In this document: piece by piece, positions 47,109-55,559 of the stretch
Numbering within the stretch: the first letter of the stretch is position 1
Layout of the letters: each line of letters opens with the position of its first letter
From: Streptomyces griseoruber
Lineage (GTDB): Bacteria > Actinomycetota > Actinomycetes > Streptomycetales > Streptomycetaceae
DNA length: 64,000 bases
Direction of reading: 5' to 3'
Assembly (NCBI RefSeq): GCF_001514205.1
Contig: NZ_KQ948763.1
Location: 411,887 to 475,886 of the forward strand
The notes under the pieces: model-generated
What the model saw: the letters and a program-made list of their open reading frames with translations, nothing else
Databases searched by the model: none
What the model was told of the DNA's origin: nothing
Position numbers and translations under genes: made by a program

Positions 47109-47388
47109 TCAAGAGGTGGGCGTGCGAGGGGGGGGGCCGGCGTTCCCGGGCCACCCCTCCATCAGCTCCGTCAGCGGCTCCTTCACCCATCGCTGTACGG
47201 TCCGCTGGCCCAGGTCGAGCTGTCTGGCCGAGGGCGGCGGTCAGCTCGGTCATGCCGCGTTGGGACACCGCCGCGGCGCCCGTCACCACCTCGCCCAGGT
47301 CGTGCACGGACGGCTCGGCGACCGCCGCACGCTACTCCTCGGCGAGCAGCGCGGCCGCCGGTTCCGCGCGCTCCAGCTCGTTGATCAT
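47109..47388 (-). pseudogene. Small helix-turn-helix-like protein pseudogene
   Basis: From an ATG at 47388 the minus strand reads MINELERAEPAAALLAEE, then an in-frame TAG, then RAAVAEPSVHDLGEVVTGAA and VSQRGMTELTAALGQ. A shift into another frame gives LDLGQRTVQRWVKEPLTELM and EGWPG, ending at 47109-47111. The combined product would be a DNA-binding-like protein of about 92 residues. The nonsense codon and the frameshift both interrupt it. I do not recognise the family. Confidence 0.5.
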
Positions 47389-47429
47389 CCACGGCGCAGG
47401 TCCAGGTACACGGTGCACACTTCGGCACC

Positions 47430-47483
47430 GAGAACGCCGAGAACGCCCAGAACGCCCAGAACGCCCAGAACGCCGAGAACGCA
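47430..47483. repeat. Six-copy 9-bp tandem repeat
   Basis: Six units of GAGAACGCC or CAGAACGCC in exact 9-base phase lie just upstream of the small pseudogene's start and about 200 bases ahead of the PP2C-like gene, outside any recognised gene. Confidence 0.9.
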
Positions 47484-47676
47484 GTCCGGGCTCATGAGGC
47501 GCAGGGCGCACAGGGGATCTGAGCCGGGGTCACTCCCGAGGTCGCCGGGCGGTTCTCCCGTGGGGGTGGGACCGCCCGGCGACCGTCGCCTGCGGGCGCC
47601 CGTACTGACATTCGACGGTGGCGCATTTTCCGGATGCCCCGTTTTCAACCGGGCCGTGCGGTGGACAATTGGGGGC

Positions 47677-49188
47677 ATGAGCCAGCAGGGGGGAAGGCCC
47701 ACCGGTCCCGAGGACGACTGGTGGGGGCAGCTGTACGACGACTTCACCGCGGACACGGGCCCCGCGCCCACCGCCGACTCCCTGGACGACCGCTTCGCCT
47801 CGGCGGCGGGAACGGTGCGCTCCACGGGTCCGGCGGACCAGGTCCCACCACAACGCACGCCGACGGAACGGGCCGTGGCGGACGCCCGGACCGACTGGTG
47901 GCTGGCCCCCGACGCGGCGACGGCGCCCACGTCGTCCAGCCCCCCACCCGGCCCCGGAACCACCCCGGCCGCACGCCCGGCCGGATCCGCGCCGATCCCG
48001 GCCGCCACGCCGGATTCGCGTCCCACGCCGCCTCCGCCGGACACTCCCCCCGTCCCCACGACCCTCCCGCCCGGCCCGTTGCCTACCGGCTTCGCCCACC
48101 CCGCACCTGCCGCGCGCCCCACCCCCACCACCTCCACCAGCGGTCTCGCCGCCCCCCTCGGCTCCGTCCCGCCGGACGGTGTCCGGACCCCTACCGCCCT
48201 CGACCTGCCCCTGCCGTCCGACGAGCGGACGGCGTACGTCGGGTCGCGGCCGCCCACCTACGATGCCGAGCCCACCGCGTTGCCGACCGCCGATCCGGAC
48301 GCGCTGGACGATCTGGTGGCCGACACCGTGCTGGACGGGGCCTTCTACGGAACCTGTGCGCTCAGGGCCGTGTCGGTGCGTGGGGACTCCGCGCGGTACC
48401 GGGGCGAGCCACGCCGGGACGCGCTGCTCGTCGCCCGGTTCGGCACCGGCGAGCACGCGCTGGTGCTGGTGGCGATGGCGACCGGCGCGCGGGCCACGCC
48501 GGGCGCGCACCGGGCGGCCGCCGAGGCCTGCCGGTGGATCGGCCGGGCCGTGGGCCGCAGCCATGTCCGGCTGGCGCAGGACATAAGGGCCGCCCGGCGC
48601 GGCGACCTGAAGTCCGGACTGCACCGCCTCACCGACCGCAGCCTCGGCCGGCTCCGGGCCGGCGCCGCCGAACAGGGCCTGGAGCCCGACGCGTACACGG
48701 CCACCCTGCGCTGTCTGCTGCTGCCCGCCGACCCCGAGTGCCGTACCAGGGTCTTCTTCGGCGTCGGCGACGGAGGCCTGTTCCGGCTGCGCGGCGGGGA
48801 GTGGCAGGACCTGGAGCCGAGGGTCGGCGAGGTCGCCGGGGAGCCCGTCGTCGGGTTCGGCGCGCTGCCCGCGGAGACGCCCGAGGGTGACCGGCTCACC
48901 ATGGACCTCGGCATCCCGACCCCGCCGAGCCCCTACGACCCGCCCCCCGAGCCACCCCGCGACCCCTTCCGCTTCCGCGCCTCCGTAGCCCGACCGGGTG
49001 ACACCCTGCTGATGTGCACGAGCGGCCTCGCCGACCCCCTGCGCGGCGAGCCCGCACTCCCCGCCCACCTCGCGCAACGCTGGTCGGAGCAGCCCCCGCC
49101 CGGCCTCGCCGCGTTCCTCGCCGACACCCAGGTCCGGGTCAAGGGTTACGCGGACGACCGTACGGCGGCGGCCGTCTGGGAGGCGTGA
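47677..49188 (+). CDS. PP2C-like phosphatase domain protein
   Basis: A 503-residue protein. The N-terminal 200 residues are Pro/Thr/Ala-rich and low-complexity, starting with EDDWWGQLYDDF. The C-terminal 280 residues carry a PP2C-like fold: RAVSVRGDSARYRGEPRRDA, HALVLVAMATGA, the middle helices ACRWIGRAVGRSH, FFGVGDGGLFRL and DTLLMCTSGLADPL. Some metal-binding Asp of active PP2C enzymes are not obvious, so it may be a degenerate member. Related genes in streptomycetes sit near signalling or secretion loci. No transmembrane helix is seen. The ATG at 47677 has no strong ribosome site. Confidence 0.8.
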   Translation: MSQQGGRPTGPEDDWWGQLYDDFTADTGPAPTADSLDDRFASAAGTVRSTGPADQVPPQRTPTERAVADARTDWWLAPDAATAPTSSSPPPGPGTTPAARPAGSAPIPAATPDSRPTPPPPDTPPVPTTLPPGPLPTGFAHPAPAARPTPTTSTSGLAAPLGSVPPDGVRTPTALDLPLPSDERTAYVGSRPPTYDAEPTALPTADPDALDDLVADTVLDGAFYGTCALRAVSVRGDSARYRGEPRRDALLVARFGTGEHALVLVAMATGARATPGAHRAAAEACRWIGRAVGRSHVRLAQDIRAARRGDLKSGLHRLTDRSLGRLRAGAAEQGLEPDAYTATLRCLLLPADPECRTRVFFGVGDGGLFRLRGGEWQDLEPRVGEVAGEPVVGFGALPAETPEGDRLTMDLGIPTPPSPYDPPPEPPRDPFRFRASVARPGDTLLMCTSGLADPLRGEPALPAHLAQRWSEQPPPGLAAFLADTQVRVKGYADDRTAAAVWEA

Positions 49189-49250
49189 GCGGCCCGGCAC
49201 GGCCACTGTGGAGGGAGGTACCCGAGGTCCGAGAAGGGGTGCGTCCGGCC

Positions 49251-50993
49251 ATGGCCAAGCAGAACGTCGCCGAGCAGTTCGTGGACATCCTCGCCCGCGC
49301 CGGGGTCAGACGCCTGTACGGCGTGGTCGGGGACAGCCTCAACCCGGTGGTGGACGCGGTGCGCCGCAACTCCGCCGTCGAGTGGGTCCAGGTGCGCCAC
49401 GAGGAGACCGCCGCGTTCGCCGCGGGCGCCGAGGCGCAGATCACCGGCCGGCTGGCGGCCTGCGCGGGCTCCTGCGGCCCCGGCAACCTGCATCTCATCA
49501 ACGGTCTCTACGACGCCCACCGCTCGATGGCCCCGGTGCTCGCCCTCGCCTCGCACATCCCCTCCGCCGAGATCGGTCTCGGCTACTTCCAGGAGACCCA
49601 CCCCGACCAGCTGTTCCGCGAGTGCAGCCACTACTGCGAACTGATCTCCAGCCCGAAGCAGATGCCCCGGCTGCTGCACACCGCCATCCAGAACGCGGTC
49701 GGCCGCGGCGGCGTGAGCGTGGTCACCCTGCCCGGGGACGTCGCCTCCGCGCCCGCCCCCGAGAAGGCCGCCGCGACCGCCCTGGTCACCAGCCGGCCCA
49801 CGGTCCGCCCCGGTGACGCCGAGATCGACGCCCTGGTCCGGATGATCGACGAGGCCGGCCGGGTCACCCTGTTCTGCGGCAGCGGCACGGCCGGCGCGCA
49901 CGCCGAGGTCATGGAACTCGCCGGAAAGATCAAGTCCCCGGTGGGACACGCCCTGCGCGGCAAGGAGTTCATCCAGTACGACAACGAGTTCGACGTCGGG
50001 ATGAGCGGTCTCCTCGGCTACGGCGCCGCCTACGAGGCGACCCACGAGTGCGAGCTGCTGATCCTGCTCGGCACCGACTTCCCGTACAACGCCTTCCTCC
50101 CCGACGACGTCCTGATCGCCCAGGTCGACGTCCGCCCCGAACACCTCGGCCGCCGCTCCCGGCTGGACCTCGCCGTGTGGGGCGACGTACGCGAGACGCT
50201 GCGCTGTCTGATCCCGCGGGTGCGGCCCAAGGACGACCGGCGGTTCCTCGACCGCATGCTCAGGAAGCACGCGGACGCGCTGGAGGGGGTCGTCAAGGCG
50301 TACACCCGGAAGGTGGAGAAGCACGTCCCGCTGCACCCCGAGTACGTTGCCTCCGTCCTCGACGAACTCGCCGACGACGACGCCGTGTTCACCGTCGACA
50401 CCGGTATGTGCAATGTCTGGGCCGCCCGCTATCTCACCCCCAACGGCCGCCGCCGGGTGATCGGTTCCTTCTCCCACGGCTCGATGGCGAACGCGCTGCC
50501 CATGGCGATCGGCGCCCAGTTCACCGACCGCCGCCGCCAGGTCGTCTCGATGTCCGGCGACGGCGGATTCACCATGCTGATGGGCGACTTCCTGACGCTG
50601 GTGCAGTACGACCTGCCGGTGAAGGTCGTCCTGTTCAACAACTCCTCCCTCGGCATGGTCGAGTTGGAGATGCTGGTCGCCGGACTCCCCTCGTACGGCA
50701 CCGCCAACAAGAACCCCGACTTCGCCCTGGTCGCCCGCGCCTGCGGTGCCTACGGCGTCCGCGTGGAGAAGCCCAGACAGCTCGCCGGCGCCCTCCGGGA
50801 CGCCTTCCGGCACAAGGGGCCGGCCCTCGTCGACGTCGTCACCGACCCGAACGCGCTGTCCATCCCGCCGAAGATCAGCGCCGAGATGGTGACGGGTTTC
50901 GCCCTGTCCGCCTCGAAGATCGTCCTGGACGGCGGGGTCGGCCGGATGCTCCAGATGGCCCGCTCCAACCTCCGTAACATGCGCCGCCCCTGA
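49251..50993 (+). CDS. poxB: ThDP-dependent pyruvate dehydrogenase (quinone)/pyruvate oxidase-like enzyme
   Basis: A 580-residue thiamine-diphosphate enzyme. The N-terminal PYR domain has YGVVGDSLNPVVDAV and the catalytic Glu in VRHEETAAFAAGAEA. The central FAD-type domain follows (LFCGSGTAGAHAEV, LLILLGTDFPY). The C-terminal PP domain has the ThDP motif GDGGFTMLMGDFLTL ending in NNSSLGMVELE. This matches PoxB, which decarboxylates pyruvate to acetate with quinone as acceptor at the membrane; a related acetolactate-type role is less likely. The ATG at 49251 was chosen; an in-frame GTG at 49239 is also possible. It is 62 bases after the PP2C-like gene. Confidence 0.9.
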   Translation: MAKQNVAEQFVDILARAGVRRLYGVVGDSLNPVVDAVRRNSAVEWVQVRHEETAAFAAGAEAQITGRLAACAGSCGPGNLHLINGLYDAHRSMAPVLALASHIPSAEIGLGYFQETHPDQLFRECSHYCELISSPKQMPRLLHTAIQNAVGRGGVSVVTLPGDVASAPAPEKAAATALVTSRPTVRPGDAEIDALVRMIDEAGRVTLFCGSGTAGAHAEVMELAGKIKSPVGHALRGKEFIQYDNEFDVGMSGLLGYGAAYEATHECELLILLGTDFPYNAFLPDDVLIAQVDVRPEHLGRRSRLDLAVWGDVRETLRCLIPRVRPKDDRRFLDRMLRKHADALEGVVKAYTRKVEKHVPLHPEYVASVLDELADDDAVFTVDTGMCNVWAARYLTPNGRRRVIGSFSHGSMANALPMAIGAQFTDRRRQVVSMSGDGGFTMLMGDFLTLVQYDLPVKVVLFNNSSLGMVELEMLVAGLPSYGTANKNPDFALVARACGAYGVRVEKPRQLAGALRDAFRHKGPALVDVVTDPNALSIPPKISAEMVTGFALSASKIVLDGGVGRMLQMARSNLRNMRRP

Positions 50994-50996
50994 GAC

Positions 50997-51045
50997 GCCG
51001 TCCGCCGTCTGCCGTCCGCCGTCTGCCGTCCGCCGTCCGCCGTCA
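50997..51045. repeat. Seven-copy 7-bp tandem repeat
   Basis: Seven units of GCCGTCC, GCCGTCT or GCCGTCA in exact phase lie between the poxB-like stop and the convergent downstream gene; the last copy contains the stop codon of that gene. It could fold weakly and act as a terminator. Confidence 0.9.
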
Positions 51046-52197
51046 CGGCCGGTACGGCTGCCACCGGCGCGCCGAGGTGTCGTACACGTACCGCGCCAGG
51101 CCGTCCACGGCGCTGGTGCGGAACGGACGGCCGTGGTCGTCGATCCGGACCGTGCCGGTGCGTCCCTGCGAGGACCAGTCGAGTTCGAGGTACCAGTCAC
51201 AGCCGCAGGCCGTGGTGCGGGCCGTGACCAGCAGCACCTCGGGGTCCTCGGCGGACACCCGGTAGGGGAGCCGGACCGCGGGGATCGGGGTGCCCGCGTC
51301 GTTTCCGGCCACGGACCGCGCGAGGGGCCGGTCCCGGTCCAGGTCGACGGCGAAGTAGCGCTTGCTGAGCGCTCCGCCGCAGCCCTGGTCCATCGCGTAC
51401 ACGGTCCCCGGCACGGGCGCGGCGCGGCCGACGACCCGCACCCGCAGCGCCGTCAGCACGACGGCCGTGGAGCTGTGGCCCTGCACCGCGATCTCCACGT
51501 TGGTCTCCCGCCCGTGCACCGCGCCCTGGGCCGACGCCCAGGTCCCCGCGTCCTGCTCCGACGGAGGCGGCGGCACCCGGGCCGGCGGTGCGTCGATGAC
51601 GTAGTCGTGTCCGCAGCCCTGTGCCCAGAGCTGGGAGTCGACGGTCCAGGCGAACGGCGTCCCGGAGACCGGAGCACCGGACGGTTCGCTGCCCGGGGGC
51701 GTCGCGCTCGGGGTGGGGGAGGGCGCGGCACCGGTGGCGGTGGGGGAGGGCGTGGGCGGGGGAGGGGGTGCCGTCGTGGGCGCCGTGGAAGACGACGGGG
51801 AGGGGCCGGCGGGCCGGGCCGGGGCGTCGGACGACGGCCGGTCGCCGCCCGGCAGCGCGGACAGCGTGCCCAGCGCGGCGAGCACCGCACAGGCGGCCCC
51901 CACCAGGACCGTCGTACGACGCCGCCGATCCCAGGAACGGGACACCACCGGCACACCACTCGACACCGCCCCGCCCGCCCCTGCCTCCACCTCAGCCCCT
52001 GCCTCCGCCTCCGCCTCTGTCTCCGCGCCCGCCTGAGCCTCCGCCCCCGCGGCCCTCCCCGGATCCTTCGTCGCGGCCCCCCGCCCCCGCTGTGTCCGTG
52101 CCGCCGTCGCCCGGAGCCAGCGGCGGTGCAGTTCGAGGCGCTCCTCGGGAGTCGCCCCGGTGAAGGCCTTCAGGAAGACGACCGTCACGGCCGTCAA
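51043..52197 (-). CDS. Single-pass membrane protein of unknown function
   Basis: About 384 residues. An N-terminal helical segment (VTVVFLKAFTGATPEERLEL) and an acidic Ala/Glu repeat region lead into one transmembrane helix (VLVGAACAVLAALGTLSAL). A long Pro/Thr/Ser linker and an extracellular C-terminal domain of about 180 residues follow, with Cys pairs (CGHDYVID, QGCGG, CGCDWYLELDW) and Asp-rich strands. The frame is open to 52455, but composition upstream of about 52200 is non-coding. The TTG at 52197, with GGAG just ahead, is my preferred start, and the GTG at 52188 is the alternative. No family recognised; it could be a membrane-bound sensor or anti-sigma-like protein. Confidence 0.68.
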   Translation of the reverse strand: MTAVTVVFLKAFTGATPEERLELHRRWLRATAARTQRGRGAATKDPGRAAGAEAQAGAETEAEAEAGAEVEAGAGGAVSSGVPVVSRSWDRRRRTTVLVGAACAVLAALGTLSALPGGDRPSSDAPARPAGPSPSSSTAPTTAPPPPPTPSPTATGAAPSPTPSATPPGSEPSGAPVSGTPFAWTVDSQLWAQGCGHDYVIDAPPARVPPPPSEQDAGTWASAQGAVHGRETNVEIAVQGHSSTAVVLTALRVRVVGRAAPVPGTVYAMDQGCGGALSKRYFAVDLDRDRPLARSVAGNDAGTPIPAVRLPYRVSAEDPEVLLVTARTTACGCDWYLELDWSSQGRTGTVRIDDHGRPFRTSAVDGLARYVYDTSARRWQPYRP

Positions 52198-52562
52198 GAA
52201 GCTCCGCTGAGCGACGCATTCCGGCCAACTTCGGCGGGGGTGGGTGCACGGGCCCGTGGGGGCACGGCCCGCAGGCCGCGCGGGCGTACGCCCTTCAGGG
52301 GCGGGCCCGTGCCGTCGTACCGCGTCACCACCGCACGGGAACCGGGTCCGTACGGTGGCGAAACCGGCCCGGTACCCAGTGATCCGGCCGGATCGCGCAC
52401 CGGGGGGCGCGGTCCGGCCGGCCGCTTGTGCGCCCCCTCGAACATGGCCGAACACCCGGGCGTGGACGAATCGACATGACTGGCGCCGTGCCGACCGGGC
52501 ATGGATCCCCGTGAACGTGTTCGAGCAGGAGGGGAACCGACATCGGCACGCGGGCGGGGGTC
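52198..52562. other. 365-base intergenic region
   Basis: Divergent space between the membrane protein and the ATPase gene. No recognised gene. It contains an AGGAGGGG at 52528 with no suitable start codon behind it, apart from a non-standard ATC in the ATPase frame. Promoters for both genes must lie here, but I could not place them. Confidence 0.5.
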
Positions 52563-53042
52563 ATGGTGAGGCAGGCACGGGGCAGCGGTCGGACGGCGAT
52601 CGCGGGCACCTCGGCGGCAGAGCGGGGAACGGAGATCGCGGAAGGGGACGACACCGTAGACGCGCAGCTCCATCGCAGACTCGGGCGGGCCGACCTGAGG
52701 GCGGTGCCCGAAGCGCGCCGCGCGGTGCGCGAGCTGTTGCGGGGCTGGGGGAAGCCGGGCCGCTCGGAGACGGCGGAACTGCTGACCAGCGAACTCGTCA
52801 CCAACGCACTGGTGCACACCGACGACGAGGCGGTCCTGACGGCCACCGTGTCACCGGCCGGCCTCCGGGTGGAGGTGCGGGACTCCGTGCCGGGCCGCCC
52901 CCGGCCGACCGTGGCGACTGCCGACGACGGGACGCACGGCCGGGGCCTGGTCCTGGTGCAGTCCCTCGCGGACTCCTGGGGGGTCCGGGCGCAGGGCGCC
53001 GGGAAGGTCGTCTGGTTCGAACTGGCCGCGGGGGCGGCCTGA
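52563..53042 (+). CDS. ATP-binding protein (RsbW-like anti-sigma/histidine kinase fold)
   Basis: A 159-residue HATPase_c_2 protein. It has the N-box ELLTSELVTNALVHTDD (about residues 74-90), VRDSVPGRPRP near the ATP lid, and the G2-like DGTHGRGLVLVQSLADSWGV. These streptomycete proteins bind ATP and are kinase-like partners of anti-sigma antagonists; which sigma factor is affected is not visible here. ATG at 52563 with GGGGG upstream. A perfect 18-bp terminator follows 16 bases after the stop. Confidence 0.9.
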   Translation: MVRQARGSGRTAIAGTSAAERGTEIAEGDDTVDAQLHRRLGRADLRAVPEARRAVRELLRGWGKPGRSETAELLTSELVTNALVHTDDEAVLTATVSPAGLRVEVRDSVPGRPRPTVATADDGTHGRGLVLVQSLADSWGVRAQGAGKVVWFELAAGAA

Positions 53043-53058
53043 GACCCGGACGGGGCAC

Positions 53059-53097
53059 GGGAAGGGGGCGCGACCGTGGCGGTCGCGCCCCCTTCCC
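53059..53097. terminator. Strong terminator between convergent genes
   Basis: An 18-base perfect stem: 53059-53076 (GGGAAGGGGGCGCGACCG) pairs with 53080-53097 around a TGG loop. It lies between the ATPase gene and the convergent DUF2637 gene and can serve both. Confidence 0.85.
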
Positions 53098-53134
53098 ATG
53101 GTGTCACCGGTCGGCCGTCAGCCGGACCGGGAGG

Positions 53135-54217
53135 TCAGCCGAACTGCTGCTCCAGGTCCTTGAGCTTGCGCTCCAGGGAGTCCAGGCGCGGCAGGGCCAT
53201 GGTGTCGTCCTCCGCGGTGAGGTCGACGGAGTACCCCTCGGAGGACTGGCGCACGGGCTGGAGAGAGGGCCGCTGGCGGACGGGCAGCTGCTCCGGCGCG
53301 CTCGCTATGCCGCTCTCCGCGGAGACCCGCTCGGCCGAGGCCGAGGCGTTCGCCGGCTCCAGGGCCGCGGCCTGGCCGGGCTCCAGCTGACGGCCACCGC
53401 CGCCACCGCCGCCACCACGCCCGGGCCAGCGGCCGTGACCGCGGCTGATCGCCTTCAGCTGGGCCCGCTCCAGGCGCTGCTCCTCGCGCCGACGCAGCTT
53501 GGCCTCTTCCTTGCGGGCCTTGTCGTCACGGACCTCCTCGACGGCCTCGTCCAGGCTGCGCACGTTCTCCAGCAGCATCAGCGACCACGCCTTGTAGGTC
53601 TCACGGGGGGCCCTCACCCAGCGCACCACACGGATCTGCGGCAGCGGACGGGGCACCAGGCCCTGCTCGCGGAGCGCGGCACGGCGGGTCTGCTTCAGCG
53701 CCCGGTCGAAGAGCACGGCCGCGGACAGCGACATGCCGGCGAAGAAGTGCGGGGCGCCCGCGTGGCTCAGGCCCCTGGGCGCGTGCACCCAGTTGAACCA
53801 GGCCGCGGCGCCGGCGAACGTCCACACGAGTATCCGGGAGCCGAGCGCCGCGTCACCGTGGGAGGCCTCGCGGACCGCGAGGACGGAGCAGAACATCGCC
53901 GCGCCGTCCAGGCCGAACGGCACCAGGTACTCCCAGCCGCCGGACAGTCCGAGGTTCTGCTCGCCGAAGCCGACCAGGCCGTGGAACGAGAGCGCGGCGG
54001 CGACGGCCGCACAGCAGAACAGAAGGACGTAGGAGGCGGTGCCGTATATGGCCTCCTTGCGCCTGCGGCGCTCCTCGCTGCGTTCCCACGAGTCGTCGGT
54101 CTTGGCATGCTCCCCGGACCGCTTGCTCCGCGCGAGCACCGCCACCGCCGCCAGCATGCCCAGGAGCAGTACGGCGCCCGGAAGCAGCCAGTTCAGCGAT
54201 ATGTCGGTCAGTCTCAT
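53135..54217 (-). CDS. DUF2637 family membrane protein
   Basis: A 360-residue streptomycete-typical protein. Four to five transmembrane helices (for example WLLPGAVLLLGMLAAVAVL and SYVLLFCCAAVAAALSFHG) surround the DUF2637 block GGWEYLVPFGLDGAAMFCS and WFNWVHAPRG. A basic, coiled-coil-prone tail (DDKARKEEAKLRRREEQRLE), an eight-residue Gly run and an Asp/Glu-rich end follow. The function is unknown; the family also occurs on plasmids as transfer-associated proteins. The ATG at 54217 follows AAGGGACCC; the upstream frame adds no family sequence. Confidence 0.87.
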   Translation of the reverse strand: MRLTDISLNWLLPGAVLLLGMLAAVAVLARSKRSGEHAKTDDSWERSEERRRRKEAIYGTASYVLLFCCAAVAAALSFHGLVGFGEQNLGLSGGWEYLVPFGLDGAAMFCSVLAVREASHGDAALGSRILVWTFAGAAAWFNWVHAPRGLSHAGAPHFFAGMSLSAAVLFDRALKQTRRAALREQGLVPRPLPQIRVVRWVRAPRETYKAWSLMLLENVRSLDEAVEEVRDDKARKEEAKLRRREEQRLERAQLKAISRGHGRWPGRGGGGGGGGRQLEPGQAAALEPANASASAERVSAESGIASAPEQLPVRQRPSLQPVRQSSEGYSVDLTAEDDTMALPRLDSLERKLKDLEQQFG

Positions 54218-54530
54218 CTGGGTCCCTTGCATTGGGATAGGGCGTAACGCCCGCCATAGTGACCCAATCCCGCCGTTCCTCAGGGGGTTTCGGGGCAAGA
54301 GGCCGCCAAGGAGGTGCAAGGGGATGCCCAGGGCGACGTTCCAGCTCGAACTGCCGCTTGAGGGGCGGGAGTTGAGTTCGAACAAGACTACCCGTGCGGG
54401 TGGTTCCGCGGAAAGTTCCCGCGGCAGGTGAGGAAATTGTGAATCAGCTGTAACCCTAGGGGGAGTCCCGTCCGGGTGATCTTACGTCAAGCCCGTGGCG
54501 GCCGTTGCCCCGGGGGTGCCTGAGGGCGCC
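54218..54530. other. 313-base upstream region of the DUF2637 gene
   Basis: No gene seen. It holds AT-richer patches around 54425-54450 and a short CCGCGG-spacer-CCGCGG symmetry near 54410, probably parts of the DUF2637 promoter. A TTGACG on the minus strand (54491-54486) lacks a well-spaced -10. Confidence 0.4.
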
Positions 54531-55379
54531 TCAGCCGGCGGCGGCCGCGGTGAGCCTGCCGATCCGGTCCGCGTCGCAGGTGCGCGGGCAGGTGGCGCAG
54601 GCGTCCTCGGGGCGCACCGTGTAGAACATGCAGCAGCTCGCCCGGTCCCGGGTGGGCAGCGACTCCCCGTCCGGACCGATCAGTTCACGGAAGGCGGCGG
54701 AGCCGACGTACGGCTTGGTGGCGCCCGGCAGCAGCAGCTCCAGCTCGTGCCGCGCCCGCTCCTGCTCGCCGTCGCCGAACAGCCGGGCGACGTACCACAG
54801 GCCCTCGACGATCTCGTCCGTCACCATGCCCCACAGCGCGCGTCCGCGCCGCCGCGTCCGCGGCCCGAACCCGGCGAGCACCGGCTCGTGGTGCTCGGCC
54901 ACGGCCGCCCGCACCTCCGCCCGCAGCGCCTCCTCGTCCGGCACCACCCGCGCGCCGGGCAGCGCCGCCGCCGGGTCCCCCGGCAGACAGGCGAACGACG
55001 ACGGCGGGCGTACGGCCATCCGCATGCCGTCTCCGGTGCGGTCGTACGAGACGTGCGTCACGGGGTGGCGCGGCACCCGGCGGTGCAGGAACCAGGGCAC
55101 GGTGATCAGCAGGCAGGCCGGCCAGGCGTAGCGGTGCAGTCCGAAGCTCGCCGTCACGTCCGGGCGGGCCCGCTGCCCGTAGTCCCGGACCACCTGGGCG
55201 TCGTCCCAGGCCAGGAAGGCGTCCAGGGTGGCGCCGCCGGCGGCGAGCTCCGCCGCCGTGACCCAGCCGCCGCCCCGGGGCGCCGGTGCGCCGGGGTCCA
55301 GCTCGGTGACGGTCAGGCCCGGACAGACCTCGGTGAGGCGGGCGTAGGACTCCGCTGTGGCCGACGGGGCTGAGGTCAT
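54531..55379 (-). CDS. FhuF-like (2Fe-2S) ferric-siderophore reductase family protein
   Basis: A 282-residue cytoplasmic iron-sulfur protein. The C-terminus carries the FhuF signature Cys-Cys-x10-Cys-x2-Cys (CCMFYTVRPEDACATC), binding a [2Fe-2S] cluster. The preceding region (HRYAWPACLLITVPWFL, ALWGMVTDEIVEGLWYV) matches the IucA/FhuF-type fold. It would release iron from imported ferric siderophores by reduction. The ATG at 55379 starts the domain. A near-consensus iron box 50 bases upstream (55430-55448) indicates repression by DmdR/IdeR-type regulators when iron is plentiful. It stands alone with no siderophore transporter beside it. Confidence 0.9.
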   Translation of the reverse strand: MTSAPSATAESYARLTEVCPGLTVTELDPGAPAPRGGGWVTAAELAAGGATLDAFLAWDDAQVVRDYGQRARPDVTASFGLHRYAWPACLLITVPWFLHRRVPRHPVTHVSYDRTGDGMRMAVRPPSSFACLPGDPAAALPGARVVPDEEALRAEVRAAVAEHHEPVLAGFGPRTRRRGRALWGMVTDEIVEGLWYVARLFGDGEQERARHELELLLPGATKPYVGSAAFRELIGPDGESLPTRDRASCCMFYTVRPEDACATCPRTCDADRIGRLTAAAAG

Positions 55380-55429
55380 GCCGGGGACCACCGTTCCAGG
55401 AGGCGGGATGGGCAAAAGCAGGTGCTTTT

Positions 55430-55448
55430 AAAGGTAAGCCTAACCTTA
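55430..55448. promoter_or_regulatory. Iron box (DmdR/IdeR operator)
   Basis: AAAGGTAAGCCTAACCTTA is a 19-base interrupted palindrome close to the DtxR/IdeR consensus TTAGGTTAGSCTAACCTAA, overlapping a TAAGGT that can serve as the -10 of the FhuF-like gene on the minus strand. Confidence 0.85.
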
Positions 55449-55495
55449 CTTGGTGCCTTCGGGATTTGAACTGACGGCCAGTGCGCCTAAGGTGC

Positions 55496-55524
55496 TTGAC
55501 GGGCGAGTAACAACCCGCCGTAAT
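55496..55524 (+). promoter_or_regulatory. Putative promoter of the GntR gene
   Basis: TTGACG (55496-55501) and CGTAAT (55519-55524) are 17 bases apart, 36 bases ahead of the GTG start. Confidence 0.45.
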
Positions 55525-55559
55525 GACCCCAAGTACCGATACGTCCGCCAGGAGGACCC

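Noticed and set aside
55450..55495. Stretch on the minus strand resembling the 3' half of a tRNA (TTCAAATC)
   Set aside because: The T-stem does not pair, no acceptor or anticodon arm can be built, and the iron-box promoter occupies the same DNA.
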